A stretch of 8,418 nucleotides of DNA from Rhodospirillaceae bacterium (GTDB lineage Bacteria; Pseudomonadota; Alphaproteobacteria; UBA8366; GCA-2717185): positions 1 to 8,418 of the forward strand of contig JAPPPC010000337.1 of the NCBI GenBank assembly GCA_028817685.1, written 5' to 3'. This document shows, in pieces, positions 1 through 6,438 of the stretch. Numbering within the stretch: the first letter of the stretch is position 1; every line of letters begins with the position of its first letter. The notes beneath the pieces are model-generated. The model did no database searches. It had not been told where the DNA came from and was given only the letters and a program-made list of their open reading frames with translations. Made by a program: the position numbers and the translations under genes.

Positions 1-2
1 AC

Positions 3-752
3 AGTAAGGTCCTGGCGGGCAGCCAGGCGCTCGGCCCGAGGCTGAATCTGCGCCTGGCGCGGCCGGACCGGCTGATCGACATCCGGGCCCTCGACGCGTT
101 GAAGGCCGTGACGCAAGCACCCGACCATCTGTTCGTCGGTGCACTGGTGACACACGCCGCTATCGAAGACGGCATCCTCCCCGACGTGACCTATGGCATG
201 ATGCAGCATGTCGCGTCGGGTATCGCCTACCGCGCCGTACGCAACCGCGGCACCATCGGCGGCAGCCTCGTCCATGCGGATCCGGCCGGAGACTGGCCGG
301 CGGCGCTACGGGCGCTGGGCGCGCAGATCGTCATCGACGGACCGGCGGGCGCACGGGAGGCTGCGATCGATACGTTTCAGCTCGGCGCCTTCACCGTAGC
401 CCTCGAAGAAGATGAAATCGTGCGCGGAGTCCGCGTGCCCACCCTCTCCGGCTCGGCTCGCTGGGGCTATCACAAGATCTGCCGCAAACCCGGGGAATTC
501 GCGGAATCGATCGGCGCCTATGTCTGCGATCCCGAATCCGACATCGCCCAGCTGGTTCTCGCGGCAACCGAGGATGCGCCGCTGCAACTCGATACCGCCG
601 CGGCCGCCATCGCGCAGAACGATGGCGCCACGTTCGATCTCGATGCCGCGCGCATGGCGCTGACGGAAACCGGTGAGACGTTCGACTCCTTCAAGCTGCG
701 AATGCACGCGGTAGCACTGCACCGCGCCGTCGCGCAGGCCTACGGCGCATGA
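3..752 (+). CDS. FAD-binding medium subunit (CoxM-like) of a molybdenum hydroxylase, 5'-truncated by the window edge (M1)
   Basis: This is the flavin subunit of a three-subunit molybdenum hydroxylase. It takes electrons from the small iron-sulfur subunit and passes them to an external acceptor in the cytoplasm. The reading frame is open to the left edge: 249 codons are visible, and the family's usual length of about 280-290 suggests roughly 30-35 N-terminal residues are missing. The first visible residues read SKVLAGSQALGPRLNLRL, the N-terminal FAD-binding loop, in a variant form (AGSQAL, where M2 has AGGQSL). The second flavin motif, VRNRGTIGG, lies at about visible residues 79-87 and is followed by HADPAGDWPAAL. 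The C-terminal domain carries HKICRKPGEFAESIGA at about 157-172. A TTG at 99 is in frame but lies after the first FAD loop, so it is not the real start. The stop overlaps the next start (ATGA, 749-752), tying this gene to S1. The family call is firm, but the substrate and the partner large subunit are unknown. Confidence 0.9.
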   Translation, partial: SKVLAGSQALGPRLNLRLARPDRLIDIRALDALKAVTQAPDHLFVGALVTHAAIEDGILPDVTYGMMQHVASGIAYRAVRNRGTIGGSLVHADPAGDWPAALRALGAQIVIDGPAGAREAAIDTFQLGAFTVALEEDEIVRGVRVPTLSGSARWGYHKICRKPGEFAESIGAYVCDPESDIAQLVLAATEDAPLQLDTAAAAIAQNDGATFDLDAARMALTETGETFDSFKLRMHAVALHRAVAQAYGA

Positions 753-1225
753 CGGAAACGACCCTTACGATCAACGGTGAATCGGTCACCGCGACCGTCG
801 AACCGCGAACGACGCTTGCCGATTTCCTGCGCGAACAGCGGCGGCTGACCGGCATCCATCTCGGGTGCGAGCATGGGGTCTGCGGCGCGTGCACGATCAT
901 GGTCGACGGCGAGCCGGTGCGGTCGTGCATTCTTTACGCGGTCAGCTGCGACGGCGCTGATATTCAGACCATCGAAGGTAGCGACACAGACCCGGTCATC
1001 GTGGCGCTACAGGCTTCGTTCACCGCACATCACGGGCTGCAATGCGGCTATTGCACACCAGCGATGCTGTTTACCGCACGCGATATCGTGACCCGGCTGC
1101 CGGACGCGGATGAAGACCGGGTGCGTCTCGAACTGGCGGGTAACATCTGCCGCTGCACGGGTTATGCCGGCATCGTCCGCGCCATCATGGCGGTGTTGCA
1201 AGACCGCCGGGCCAAAAACGAATAG
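749..1225 (+). CDS. Two-[2Fe-2S] small subunit (CoxS-like) of a molybdenum hydroxylase (S1)
   Basis: This 158-residue protein is the electron-relay subunit between the molybdenum site and the flavin subunit. The N-terminal plant-type ferredoxin domain has cysteines at 40, 45, 48 and 60 (C-x4-C-x2-C-x11-C, in LGCEHGVCGACT). The C-terminal helical [2Fe-2S] domain has C99 and C102 (LQCGYCTP) and C134 and C136 (NICRCTGY). All eight cluster ligands are present and the length is normal for the family. C67 is an additional cysteine that S2 lacks and is unlikely to be a ligand. The start is set by a 4-base ATGA overlap with M1. Only a weak AGG (736-738) precedes it, so translation probably depends on coupling to M1. 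No large subunit follows directly: the next gene is another medium subunit. The S1 partner is therefore either upstream of the window or L2 at 6435. S1 and S2 are clearly diverged paralogues rather than a recent duplication. Confidence 0.95.
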   Translation: MTETTLTINGESVTATVEPRTTLADFLREQRRLTGIHLGCEHGVCGACTIMVDGEPVRSCILYAVSCDGADIQTIEGSDTDPVIVALQASFTAHHGLQCGYCTPAMLFTARDIVTRLPDADEDRVRLELAGNICRCTGYAGIVRAIMAVLQDRRAKNE

Positions 1226-1232
1226 AGGGGGG
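1225..1232 (+). promoter_or_regulatory. Shine-Dalgarno region for the M2 medium subunit
   Basis: A purine run, GAGGGGGG, begins at the last base of the S1 stop codon and lies directly before the ATG at 1235. Its GAGG core sits 6 bases from the start codon. This is one of only two non-overlapping gene junctions in the window, and here the new gene has its own strong ribosome site instead of a stop/start overlap. That fits the start of an independent M2-S2-L1 translational block. Confidence 0.7.
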
Positions 1233-1234
1233 TT

Positions 1235-2104
1235 ATGAAGGCGCCGAAAATGACCTACGCGCGAGCAGAGAGCGTGGCGCAGGCGTTAGCGCTTTTGGCG
1301 GAACATGGCGACGGGGCGAACGTCCTCGCCGGCGGTCAGAGCCTGATGCCGACCCTGAACATGCGGCTGTCGAAGCCCGACCTTCTCATCGACATCAATC
1401 ACATCGAGGCATTGAACGGTATCTCAGTCGAGGACGATGCGGTGCGCATCGGTGCGCTGACCCGGCACGCCGCGGTCCAGCGGTCGCCGATCGTGGCCGA
1501 GCATCTGCCTCTGATCGCGGAAGCCATGCCGCATGTGGCCCATGTCGCCGTCCGCAACCGCGGCACCTTCGGTGGCAGCATCGCGCTGGCCGATCCTGCC
1601 GCGGAACTGCCCGCCTGTATCCTGGCACTCGGCGCGACCATCACGGTCGAGAGCGTGCGCGGCCGCCGTGACATCGCGGCGGCGGATTTTTTCAAGGGAC
1701 TGTTCGAGACCGAGCGGCAGCCGGACGAGTTGCTCACCGAAATTCGCATCCCCTGTCAGCGTCCGGGTACCGTACACGCCTTCATGGAGCTGAGCCGCCG
1801 GCAAGGGGATTTCGCCGTTGCGGGGGTCGCCTGCGCCGCGGAAACCGACGGCGAAACGGTGACGGATGCGAAGCTGGTCTATTTTGCCAGCGAAGACCGG
1901 CCGACGCTGGCTGCGAACGCCGTGGCGGCGATCGCCGGCAAGGTCTGGTCGGACGAGAGCCGGTCGGCGGCGATGGCGGCCCTGTCCGAAGATCTCGATC
2001 CGATGGACAATCTGCAGGGCAGCGCCGCCTTCAAACTGCATCTGCAGCGCGTCCTAACCGGCCGCGTGCTGGACCAGGCGATCGAACGGGCGAGGGCGGC
2101 ATGA
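1235..2104 (+). CDS. FAD-binding medium subunit (CoxM-like) of a molybdenum hydroxylase (M2)
   Basis: This complete flavin subunit of 289 residues matches the usual family length. It begins MKAPKMTYARAESVAQALAL, the standard N-terminal helix before the FAD domain. The first FAD loop is AGGQSLMPTLNMRL at 32-45 and the second is VRNRGTFGGS at 106-115, followed by ALADPAAELPA. The CO dehydrogenase flavoprotein C-terminal domain covers roughly 180-289, with the characteristic SAAFKLHLQRVL near 263-274. The protein should accept electrons from S2 and deliver them to an acceptor such as NAD+, a quinone or another carrier; the sequence does not show which. It has its own strong ribosome site, and its stop overlaps the S2 start (ATGA, 2101-2104). 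It belongs with S2 and L1 as one enzyme, in the common M-S-L order. It differs from M1 throughout the C-terminal domain, so the two flavoproteins probably serve different complexes. Confidence 0.95.
   Translation: MKAPKMTYARAESVAQALALLAEHGDGANVLAGGQSLMPTLNMRLSKPDLLIDINHIEALNGISVEDDAVRIGALTRHAAVQRSPIVAEHLPLIAEAMPHVAHVAVRNRGTFGGSIALADPAAELPACILALGATITVESVRGRRDIAAADFFKGLFETERQPDELLTEIRIPCQRPGTVHAFMELSRRQGDFAVAGVACAAETDGETVTDAKLVYFASEDRPTLAANAVAAIAGKVWSDESRSAAMAALSEDLDPMDNLQGSAAFKLHLQRVLTGRVLDQAIERARAA
2092..2096 (+). promoter_or_regulatory. Shine-Dalgarno GAGGG for the S2 small subunit
   Basis: GAGGG lies within the last codons of M2, 4 bases before the ATG at 2101. It supports that start together with the ATGA overlap. 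Confidence 0.5.
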
Positions 2105-2589
2105 GCGACGAGACCAAGACCATCACGCTCACGGTGAATGGCGAGAGTGTCACCAAGCTGGTCGATGCGCGTACGCATCTGGTGGATTTCCTGCGCGGCG
2201 AGCTCGGCCTGACCGGGTCCCATCTGGGCTGCGAACACGGGATTTGCGGCGCCTGCTCGGTGCGCTTGGATGGCGATGTGGTCCGGGGCTGTCTGATGCT
2301 CGCCATCCAGGCCGACGGCGCCACCATCGAGACGGTCGAAGGGCTGACGGCGAGCGGCGAGGTCGCCGATTTGCAGGAAAATTTCGTCGAACGCGACGCG
2401 CTGCAATGCGGTTTTTGCACGCCTGGCATGCTGATCACCGCAGCGGAATTGCTGCGCGAGGCCGCGCCGAAAACCCGCGAAGAGATTCGCGAATTTCTCT
2501 CCGGCAACTACTGCCGCTGCACCGGCTATCACGCGATCGTCGACGCGGTCGAAAACACCTTGAACCAGCGGCTGGAGGAAACGTCATGA
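2101..2589 (+). CDS. Two-[2Fe-2S] small subunit (CoxS-like) of a molybdenum hydroxylase (S2)
   Basis: This 162-residue iron-sulfur subunit contains all eight cluster ligands. C44, C49, C52 and C64 form the ferredoxin-type cluster (LGCEHGICGACS and GC). C103 and C106 (LQCGFCTPGM) with C138 and C140 (NYCRCTGY) form the cluster nearer the molybdenum site. The start is fixed by the ATGA overlap with M2 and by GAGGG just upstream. The stop overlaps the L1 start in the same way (ATGA, 2586-2589). It sits between M2 and L1, so it should be the electron relay of that complex. No Tat or Sec signal is visible, so a cytoplasmic location is expected. By eye about half of its aligned positions match S1, with the matches concentrated around the cysteines; this is an estimate, not a computed value. 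Confidence 0.95.
   Translation: MSDETKTITLTVNGESVTKLVDARTHLVDFLRGELGLTGSHLGCEHGICGACSVRLDGDVVRGCLMLAIQADGATIETVEGLTASGEVADLQENFVERDALQCGFCTPGMLITAAELLREAAPKTREEIREFLSGNYCRCTGYHAIVDAVENTLNQRLEETS
2574..2579 (+). promoter_or_regulatory. Shine-Dalgarno GGAGGA that sets the L1 start
   Basis: GGAGGA lies 6 bases before the ATG at 2586, the best ribosome site in the window. It decides the L1 start, because the L1 frame stays open far upstream (an in-frame ATG at 2244) through the out-of-frame coding sequence of S2. Confidence 0.8.
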
Positions 2590-4973
2590 GCGACAGTGGA
2601 GCCTCCAGCGTGTTCGAGGGGCCGAACAGCCATATCGGCCGGTCGCTCTCCCGGGCCAGCGCCCGGCGCACCGTGGCCGGGCGCGGCCGCTATACGGACG
2701 ACATCACCTTACCGCGCACCGTGCATGCGGCCTTCGTGCGCAGCCCGTACGCCCATGCCCGAATTCTCAAGATCGATACGGCGGACGCCGAAACGATGCC
2801 GGGTGTCGTGCTGGTGATGACCGGCGCGGAACTGGCCGCGCATAGCACCGGCCCCTGGGTCGGGACCTTGTCCTGCTTCGAGGGCATGAAGTCGGCGCCG
2901 CAATATGCCATGGCCGTGGACCGGGCCTGCTGGCAGGGGGAGCCCGTGGTCATGGTCGTGGCGGAAAGCCGCGCGCTGGCGGAGGATGCCTGCGAACAGA
3001 TCGTCATCGACTGGGAGGTGATCCCGCCGACGGCCGAGGCCGAGACCGCTCTCGACGCGCGCACGCCGGTCCTGCATCCCGATCTCGGCGACAATCTCGC
3101 CTTCACCAAGACGATCGACCGGGGTGCCGTCGACGACGCCTTCGCGTCGGCCGATATCGTGCTCGAGGAATCTTTCTCCTTCGGCCGCCACACGGCGGTC
3201 AGCCTGGAGCCGCGCGCACTGCTCGCCGATTACGATCCCGGCACAGAGCGGCTGACCATCCATACCAGCAACCAAGTGCCCCACATGATCCAGGCCGTGT
3301 TCGCCCGGACGCTCGGCGTGCCGGAGCACAATGTCCGGGTCATTGCGCCGGATGTCGGCGGGTCCTTTGGCCTGAAAATTCACACCTTCGGCGACGAAGT
3401 CGCCGCAACGGCGGCGTCCATCGAGCTGGGCCGGCCGGTGAAGTTCATCGCCGACCGGCTGGAATCCTTCGTCTCCGACATCCACGCACGCGAACACCAG
3501 ATCTCCGCCCGCATCGCGGTCAGCGAGGCGGGCGACATTCAGGCGCTGGAGATCGACGATCTGGCGGGTGTGGGCGCCTATTCCGCCTATCCGCGGACCA
3601 GCGTGTTCGAAGCCAATCAGGTGCTCAACATCACCGCCGGGCCGTACAAATTCGAGAATTACCGCGCCAAGACCACGGTGGTCTATCTCAACAAGGTTCC
3701 GACATCGCAATACAGGTCCGTCGGACATCCGATCGGCATTTCCGTCGGCGAACACATGGTCGACCGGGCGGCCGAGACATTGGGCATGGACCCGGTGGAA
3801 TTTCGCCGCCGCAACGTGATGCCGGACGATGCCTATCCGGGCGTCGCGCCCTCGGGTGTTCCGGTCAACGATCTGTCCCATGAAGCCTGCCTGGAAAAGC
3901 TGATAGGCCTGATGGACTACGACGGGCTTCTGCAGGAGCAGGCCGCCTTGCGCGAACAAGGCGTGTATCGCGGCATCGGCATCGCCGGTTTCATCAAAGG
4001 CACCGCCCCCGGCCCGCAAGGCTATTACGGGTCGGGCGGTGCGCCGATCGCGTCGCAGGATGCCTGCACCGTCAAGCTGGAGCCGTCCGGCGGCGTCATC
4101 TGCACCGTCGGCGTCACCGATCAGGGCCAGGGCGTCGATACGGTGATGGGGCAGATTGCGGCCACCGCGCTCGGTATCCCTCTGGACCAGATCCGGGTGA
4201 TCGAGGGTGACACGGATGCGGTGCCTTATGGCGGCGGCACCTACGCGTCGCGCGCCACCGCCATCGGCGGCGAAGCGGTCTATCAGGCGAGCCGCGATTT
4301 GCGGCGGGAAATCCTGACCATGGCCGGTATTCTGCTGCAGTCCGACGCCGATACCCTGGATATCGTCGACGGCAATGTCGTCACCGCGGGCAGCGGCGAG
4401 ATTCGCGTGCCTTTGTCGGAAATCGGCCGCATCGGGCATTTCCAGCTCGGCGAACTGCCGAACGACTACCAGCCCACCCTGTCGGCGACCCGGCGTTTCC
4501 GGCTCACCGAACTGCCCTACATCTTCACCAACGGCATCCACGGCGCCTATGTCGAGGTCGACACCGACACCGGATTCCTCCGCGTGTTGAAGCATTGGGT
4601 GGTCGAGGATTGCGGCCGCCTCATCAACCCGAACCTCGCCGACGAGCAGGTGCGCGGCGGCTGCGTGCAAGGGCTGGGCGGCGCGCTGTATGAGCATTGT
4701 CTGTACGACGAGAACGCCCAGCTGTTGAACGGTTCGATGGCGGACTATCTGACACCAATGGCGGCGGAAATGCCCGATATCGAGGTCGCCCATGTCGAAA
4801 CGCCGACCAGCGAGTCGGAGCTCGGTGCGAAAGGCGCCGGCGAATCCGGCACGGGCGCGGCGCCGGGCGTGGTGATGTGCGCGGTCAACAACGCGCTTCG
4901 CCCGTTTGACGCGGCGGTCACGGCGCAACCGATGACGCCCGAAGTCGTCCTGCGGGCGCTGGGCAAAATCTAG
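2586..4973 (+). CDS. Molybdopterin-binding large (catalytic) subunit of a xanthine dehydrogenase-family hydroxylase (L1)
   Basis: This is the catalytic subunit of 795 residues, a normal length. It should hold a molybdopterin cofactor (the cytosine dinucleotide form is typical of bacterial members) and hydroxylate its substrate using water. The N-terminal a/b hammerhead domain covers about 15-150 (IGRS, then RRTVAGRGRYTDDI). The molybdopterin-binding domains follow, with LEPR at 207-210, DVGGSFGLK at 256-264, QYRSVGHPIG at 375-384, TDQGQG at 511-516, GDTDAVPYGGGTYASR at 541-556, EDCGR at 674-678 and GAKGAGESG at 747-755. E753 is the expected catalytic glutamate. In the substrate loop the family often has YRGAGRPE; this protein has YRSVGHPIG, so the arginine position is a histidine. 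It also lacks the Cys-Ser-Phe-Arg loop of CO dehydrogenase CoxL, which argues against CO oxidation. The start at 2586 rests on the ATGA overlap, the strong GGAGGA and the homologous N-terminus. The partners are S2 and M2; the substrate is not determinable. Confidence 0.95.
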   Translation: MSDSGASSVFEGPNSHIGRSLSRASARRTVAGRGRYTDDITLPRTVHAAFVRSPYAHARILKIDTADAETMPGVVLVMTGAELAAHSTGPWVGTLSCFEGMKSAPQYAMAVDRACWQGEPVVMVVAESRALAEDACEQIVIDWEVIPPTAEAETALDARTPVLHPDLGDNLAFTKTIDRGAVDDAFASADIVLEESFSFGRHTAVSLEPRALLADYDPGTERLTIHTSNQVPHMIQAVFARTLGVPEHNVRVIAPDVGGSFGLKIHTFGDEVAATAASIELGRPVKFIADRLESFVSDIHAREHQISARIAVSEAGDIQALEIDDLAGVGAYSAYPRTSVFEANQVLNITAGPYKFENYRAKTTVVYLNKVPTSQYRSVGHPIGISVGEHMVDRAAETLGMDPVEFRRRNVMPDDAYPGVAPSGVPVNDLSHEACLEKLIGLMDYDGLLQEQAALREQGVYRGIGIAGFIKGTAPGPQGYYGSGGAPIASQDACTVKLEPSGGVICTVGVTDQGQGVDTVMGQIAATALGIPLDQIRVIEGDTDAVPYGGGTYASRATAIGGEAVYQASRDLRREILTMAGILLQSDADTLDIVDGNVVTAGSGEIRVPLSEIGRIGHFQLGELPNDYQPTLSATRRFRLTELPYIFTNGIHGAYVEVDTDTGFLRVLKHWVVEDCGRLINPNLADEQVRGGCVQGLGGALYEHCLYDENAQLLNGSMADYLTPMAAEMPDIEVAHVETPTSESELGAKGAGESGTGAAPGVVMCAVNNALRPFDAAVTAQPMTPEVVLRALGKI

Positions 4974-4976
4974 GAG
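4973..4976 (+). promoter_or_regulatory. Shine-Dalgarno GGAG for the UbiD-family gene
   Basis: GGAG starts at the last base of the L1 stop codon. It is only 1 base from the ATG at 4978 but 7 bases from the in-frame ATG at 4984. The spacing favours 4984 as the start, two codons later than the longest frame. Confidence 0.6.
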
Positions 4977-4983
4977 AATGGCG

Positions 4984-6438
4984 ATGGCGGACCCCGCGGG
5001 ACGCAACTGGGATCAGGATTTGCGGCATTGGATGGAGGCGGTCGAGGCGGAAGGCGCGCTGAAGACCATCACCGGCGCCGAAACAACGGAGGAGATCGGC
5101 GGCATCCTCGATCTCTACCAGCGGAAAATGGGCAATCCGGCGATCCTGTTCGATGAGGTGCCGGGCTTCCCGAAGGGCCACCGGGTTCTCGCCAACGTCC
5201 TGACATCGGTGCAGCGGATCAACGTCGCGCTCGGTCTGCCGGCCGACGGGTCTGAACGCGATTTGGTGCTGTGGTGGCGGGACTATATGAAGCATGCGCC
5301 GAAGTTCGCTCCGGAGACCGTCGCCACCGGTGCGCTTCAGGAGAATGTCGTCGAGGGCGACGCCATCGACATCACCTCGATCCCGACCCCGACCTGGCAC
5401 GAACATGATGGCGGTCCCTTCATCGGCACAGGCTGCATGGTCGTGATGAAGGACCCGGATGACGGCTGGGTGAATTACGGCGCGTACCGTGTGCAGACCC
5501 ACGGGCCCAAGACCGCATCGGTCATGATGTCGCCGGGCCGGCATGGCCGCCTGATCATGGACAAGTACCATGCGAGGGGCGAACCCTGCCCGGTCGCAGT
5601 CGTCGCCGGCATGCACCCGACCCTATTGATGATCGCCGGACTGGAAATCCCGCAGGGGGTCAGCGAGTACGATGCGGTTGGCGGCATCTTCGGCGAACCC
5701 GTGCGCACCCTGGAGATGCCGCGCACCGGCATCCCGGTTCCGGCCAACGCGGAGATCGCCTTCGAAGGCTATATCCACCAGGACGACATGGTCGAGGAAG
5801 GACCGCTCGGCGAATGGACGGGCTACTATGCCGGCGGCAAACGGATGCAGCCCGCCATCCGGATCGAGACTTTCATGCATCGCGACGACCCGGTTCTGCT
5901 GGGGGTGATCCCCGCCGTGCCGCCGAATGACAACACCTATTATCTCGGCAGCTATCGCAGCGGCGCGGTGTGGAACCAGCTGGAAGCGGCGGGCATCCCG
6001 GACGTCAAAGGCGTCTGCGCGCACGAGGCGGGTGGCAGCCGGCTGTGGCTGACCGTCTCGATTAAGCAGCGCTATGGCGGTCACTCCAAGCAGGCCGGCC
6101 TGATCGCCTCACAATGCTATGCGGGCGGCTACACCAACCGCTGGGTGATCGTGGTCGATGACGATATCGACCCGACCAACACCAACGACGTGCTGTGGGC
6201 GATGTGCACCCGCTTCGACCCGCGCATGGATATGGAACAGATCGATGGTGCATGGAGCACCTCGCTCGACCCGATGTGCTATGACGGCGATACGGACAAA
6301 CGCAATTCACGCCTCGTCATCGACGCGTGCCGGCCCTGGAACCGGATGGATGAATTTCCCATCGTCGCCCGCTCCAGCCGGGAGCTCGACGACCGCATTC
6401 GGGAAAAATGGGCGCATGTGCTGCCCGACGGCACGTGA
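4984..6438 (+). CDS. UbiD-family (prenylated-FMN-dependent) decarboxylase
   Basis: This 484-residue protein (486 if translation starts at 4978) is a UbiD-family enzyme. The family catalyses reversible non-oxidative decarboxylation of aromatic, heteroaromatic or alpha,beta-unsaturated acids using prenylated FMN and a divalent metal. Numbering from 4984, it shows WHEHDGGPFIGTG at about 138-150, NYGAYR at 164-169, GRHG around 187, QGVSE ending at 228 and EGPLGE at 272-277. Spacings compared with remembered A. niger Fdc1 numbering make N164, H187 and E228 the likely metal ligands and R169, E272 and E277 the likely catalytic triad. All are present, so the enzyme looks active. The C-terminal part includes YTNRWVIVVDDDIDPTNTND and CRPWNRMDEFP, both typical of the family. 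It follows L1 after a 10-base gap and overlaps L2 by GTGA, so it is probably co-translated with L2. The substrate is unknown; furan, pyrrole, hydroxybenzoate and phthalate-type UbiD enzymes are all possible relatives. No UbiX-like cofactor synthase is visible in the window. Confidence 0.93.
   Translation: MADPAGRNWDQDLRHWMEAVEAEGALKTITGAETTEEIGGILDLYQRKMGNPAILFDEVPGFPKGHRVLANVLTSVQRINVALGLPADGSERDLVLWWRDYMKHAPKFAPETVATGALQENVVEGDAIDITSIPTPTWHEHDGGPFIGTGCMVVMKDPDDGWVNYGAYRVQTHGPKTASVMMSPGRHGRLIMDKYHARGEPCPVAVVAGMHPTLLMIAGLEIPQGVSEYDAVGGIFGEPVRTLEMPRTGIPVPANAEIAFEGYIHQDDMVEEGPLGEWTGYYAGGKRMQPAIRIETFMHRDDPVLLGVIPAVPPNDNTYYLGSYRSGAVWNQLEAAGIPDVKGVCAHEAGGSRLWLTVSIKQRYGGHSKQAGLIASQCYAGGYTNRWVIVVDDDIDPTNTNDVLWAMCTRFDPRMDMEQIDGAWSTSLDPMCYDGDTDKRNSRLVIDACRPWNRMDEFPIVARSSRELDDRIREKWAHVLPDGT

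Noticed and set aside
99..752. TTG at 99 as the start of the first gene
   Set aside because: The frame is open to the left edge, and residues before the TTG encode the conserved first FAD-binding loop. The gene therefore starts outside the window.
749..2589. Recent tandem duplication of a medium/small subunit pair (M1-S1 and M2-S2)
   Set aside because: DNA identity is confined to short stretches around cofactor motifs, such as ctgcaatgcgg in S1 and S2. The rest is strongly diverged and the FAD loops differ, so these are old paralogues.
2709..5006. Very long minus-strand open frame (765 codons) opposite L1
   Set aside because: It lies opposite a well-supported gene in high-GC DNA, where antisense frames often lack stops. 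The translation is rich in His, Arg, Asp and Gly with no recognisable domain.
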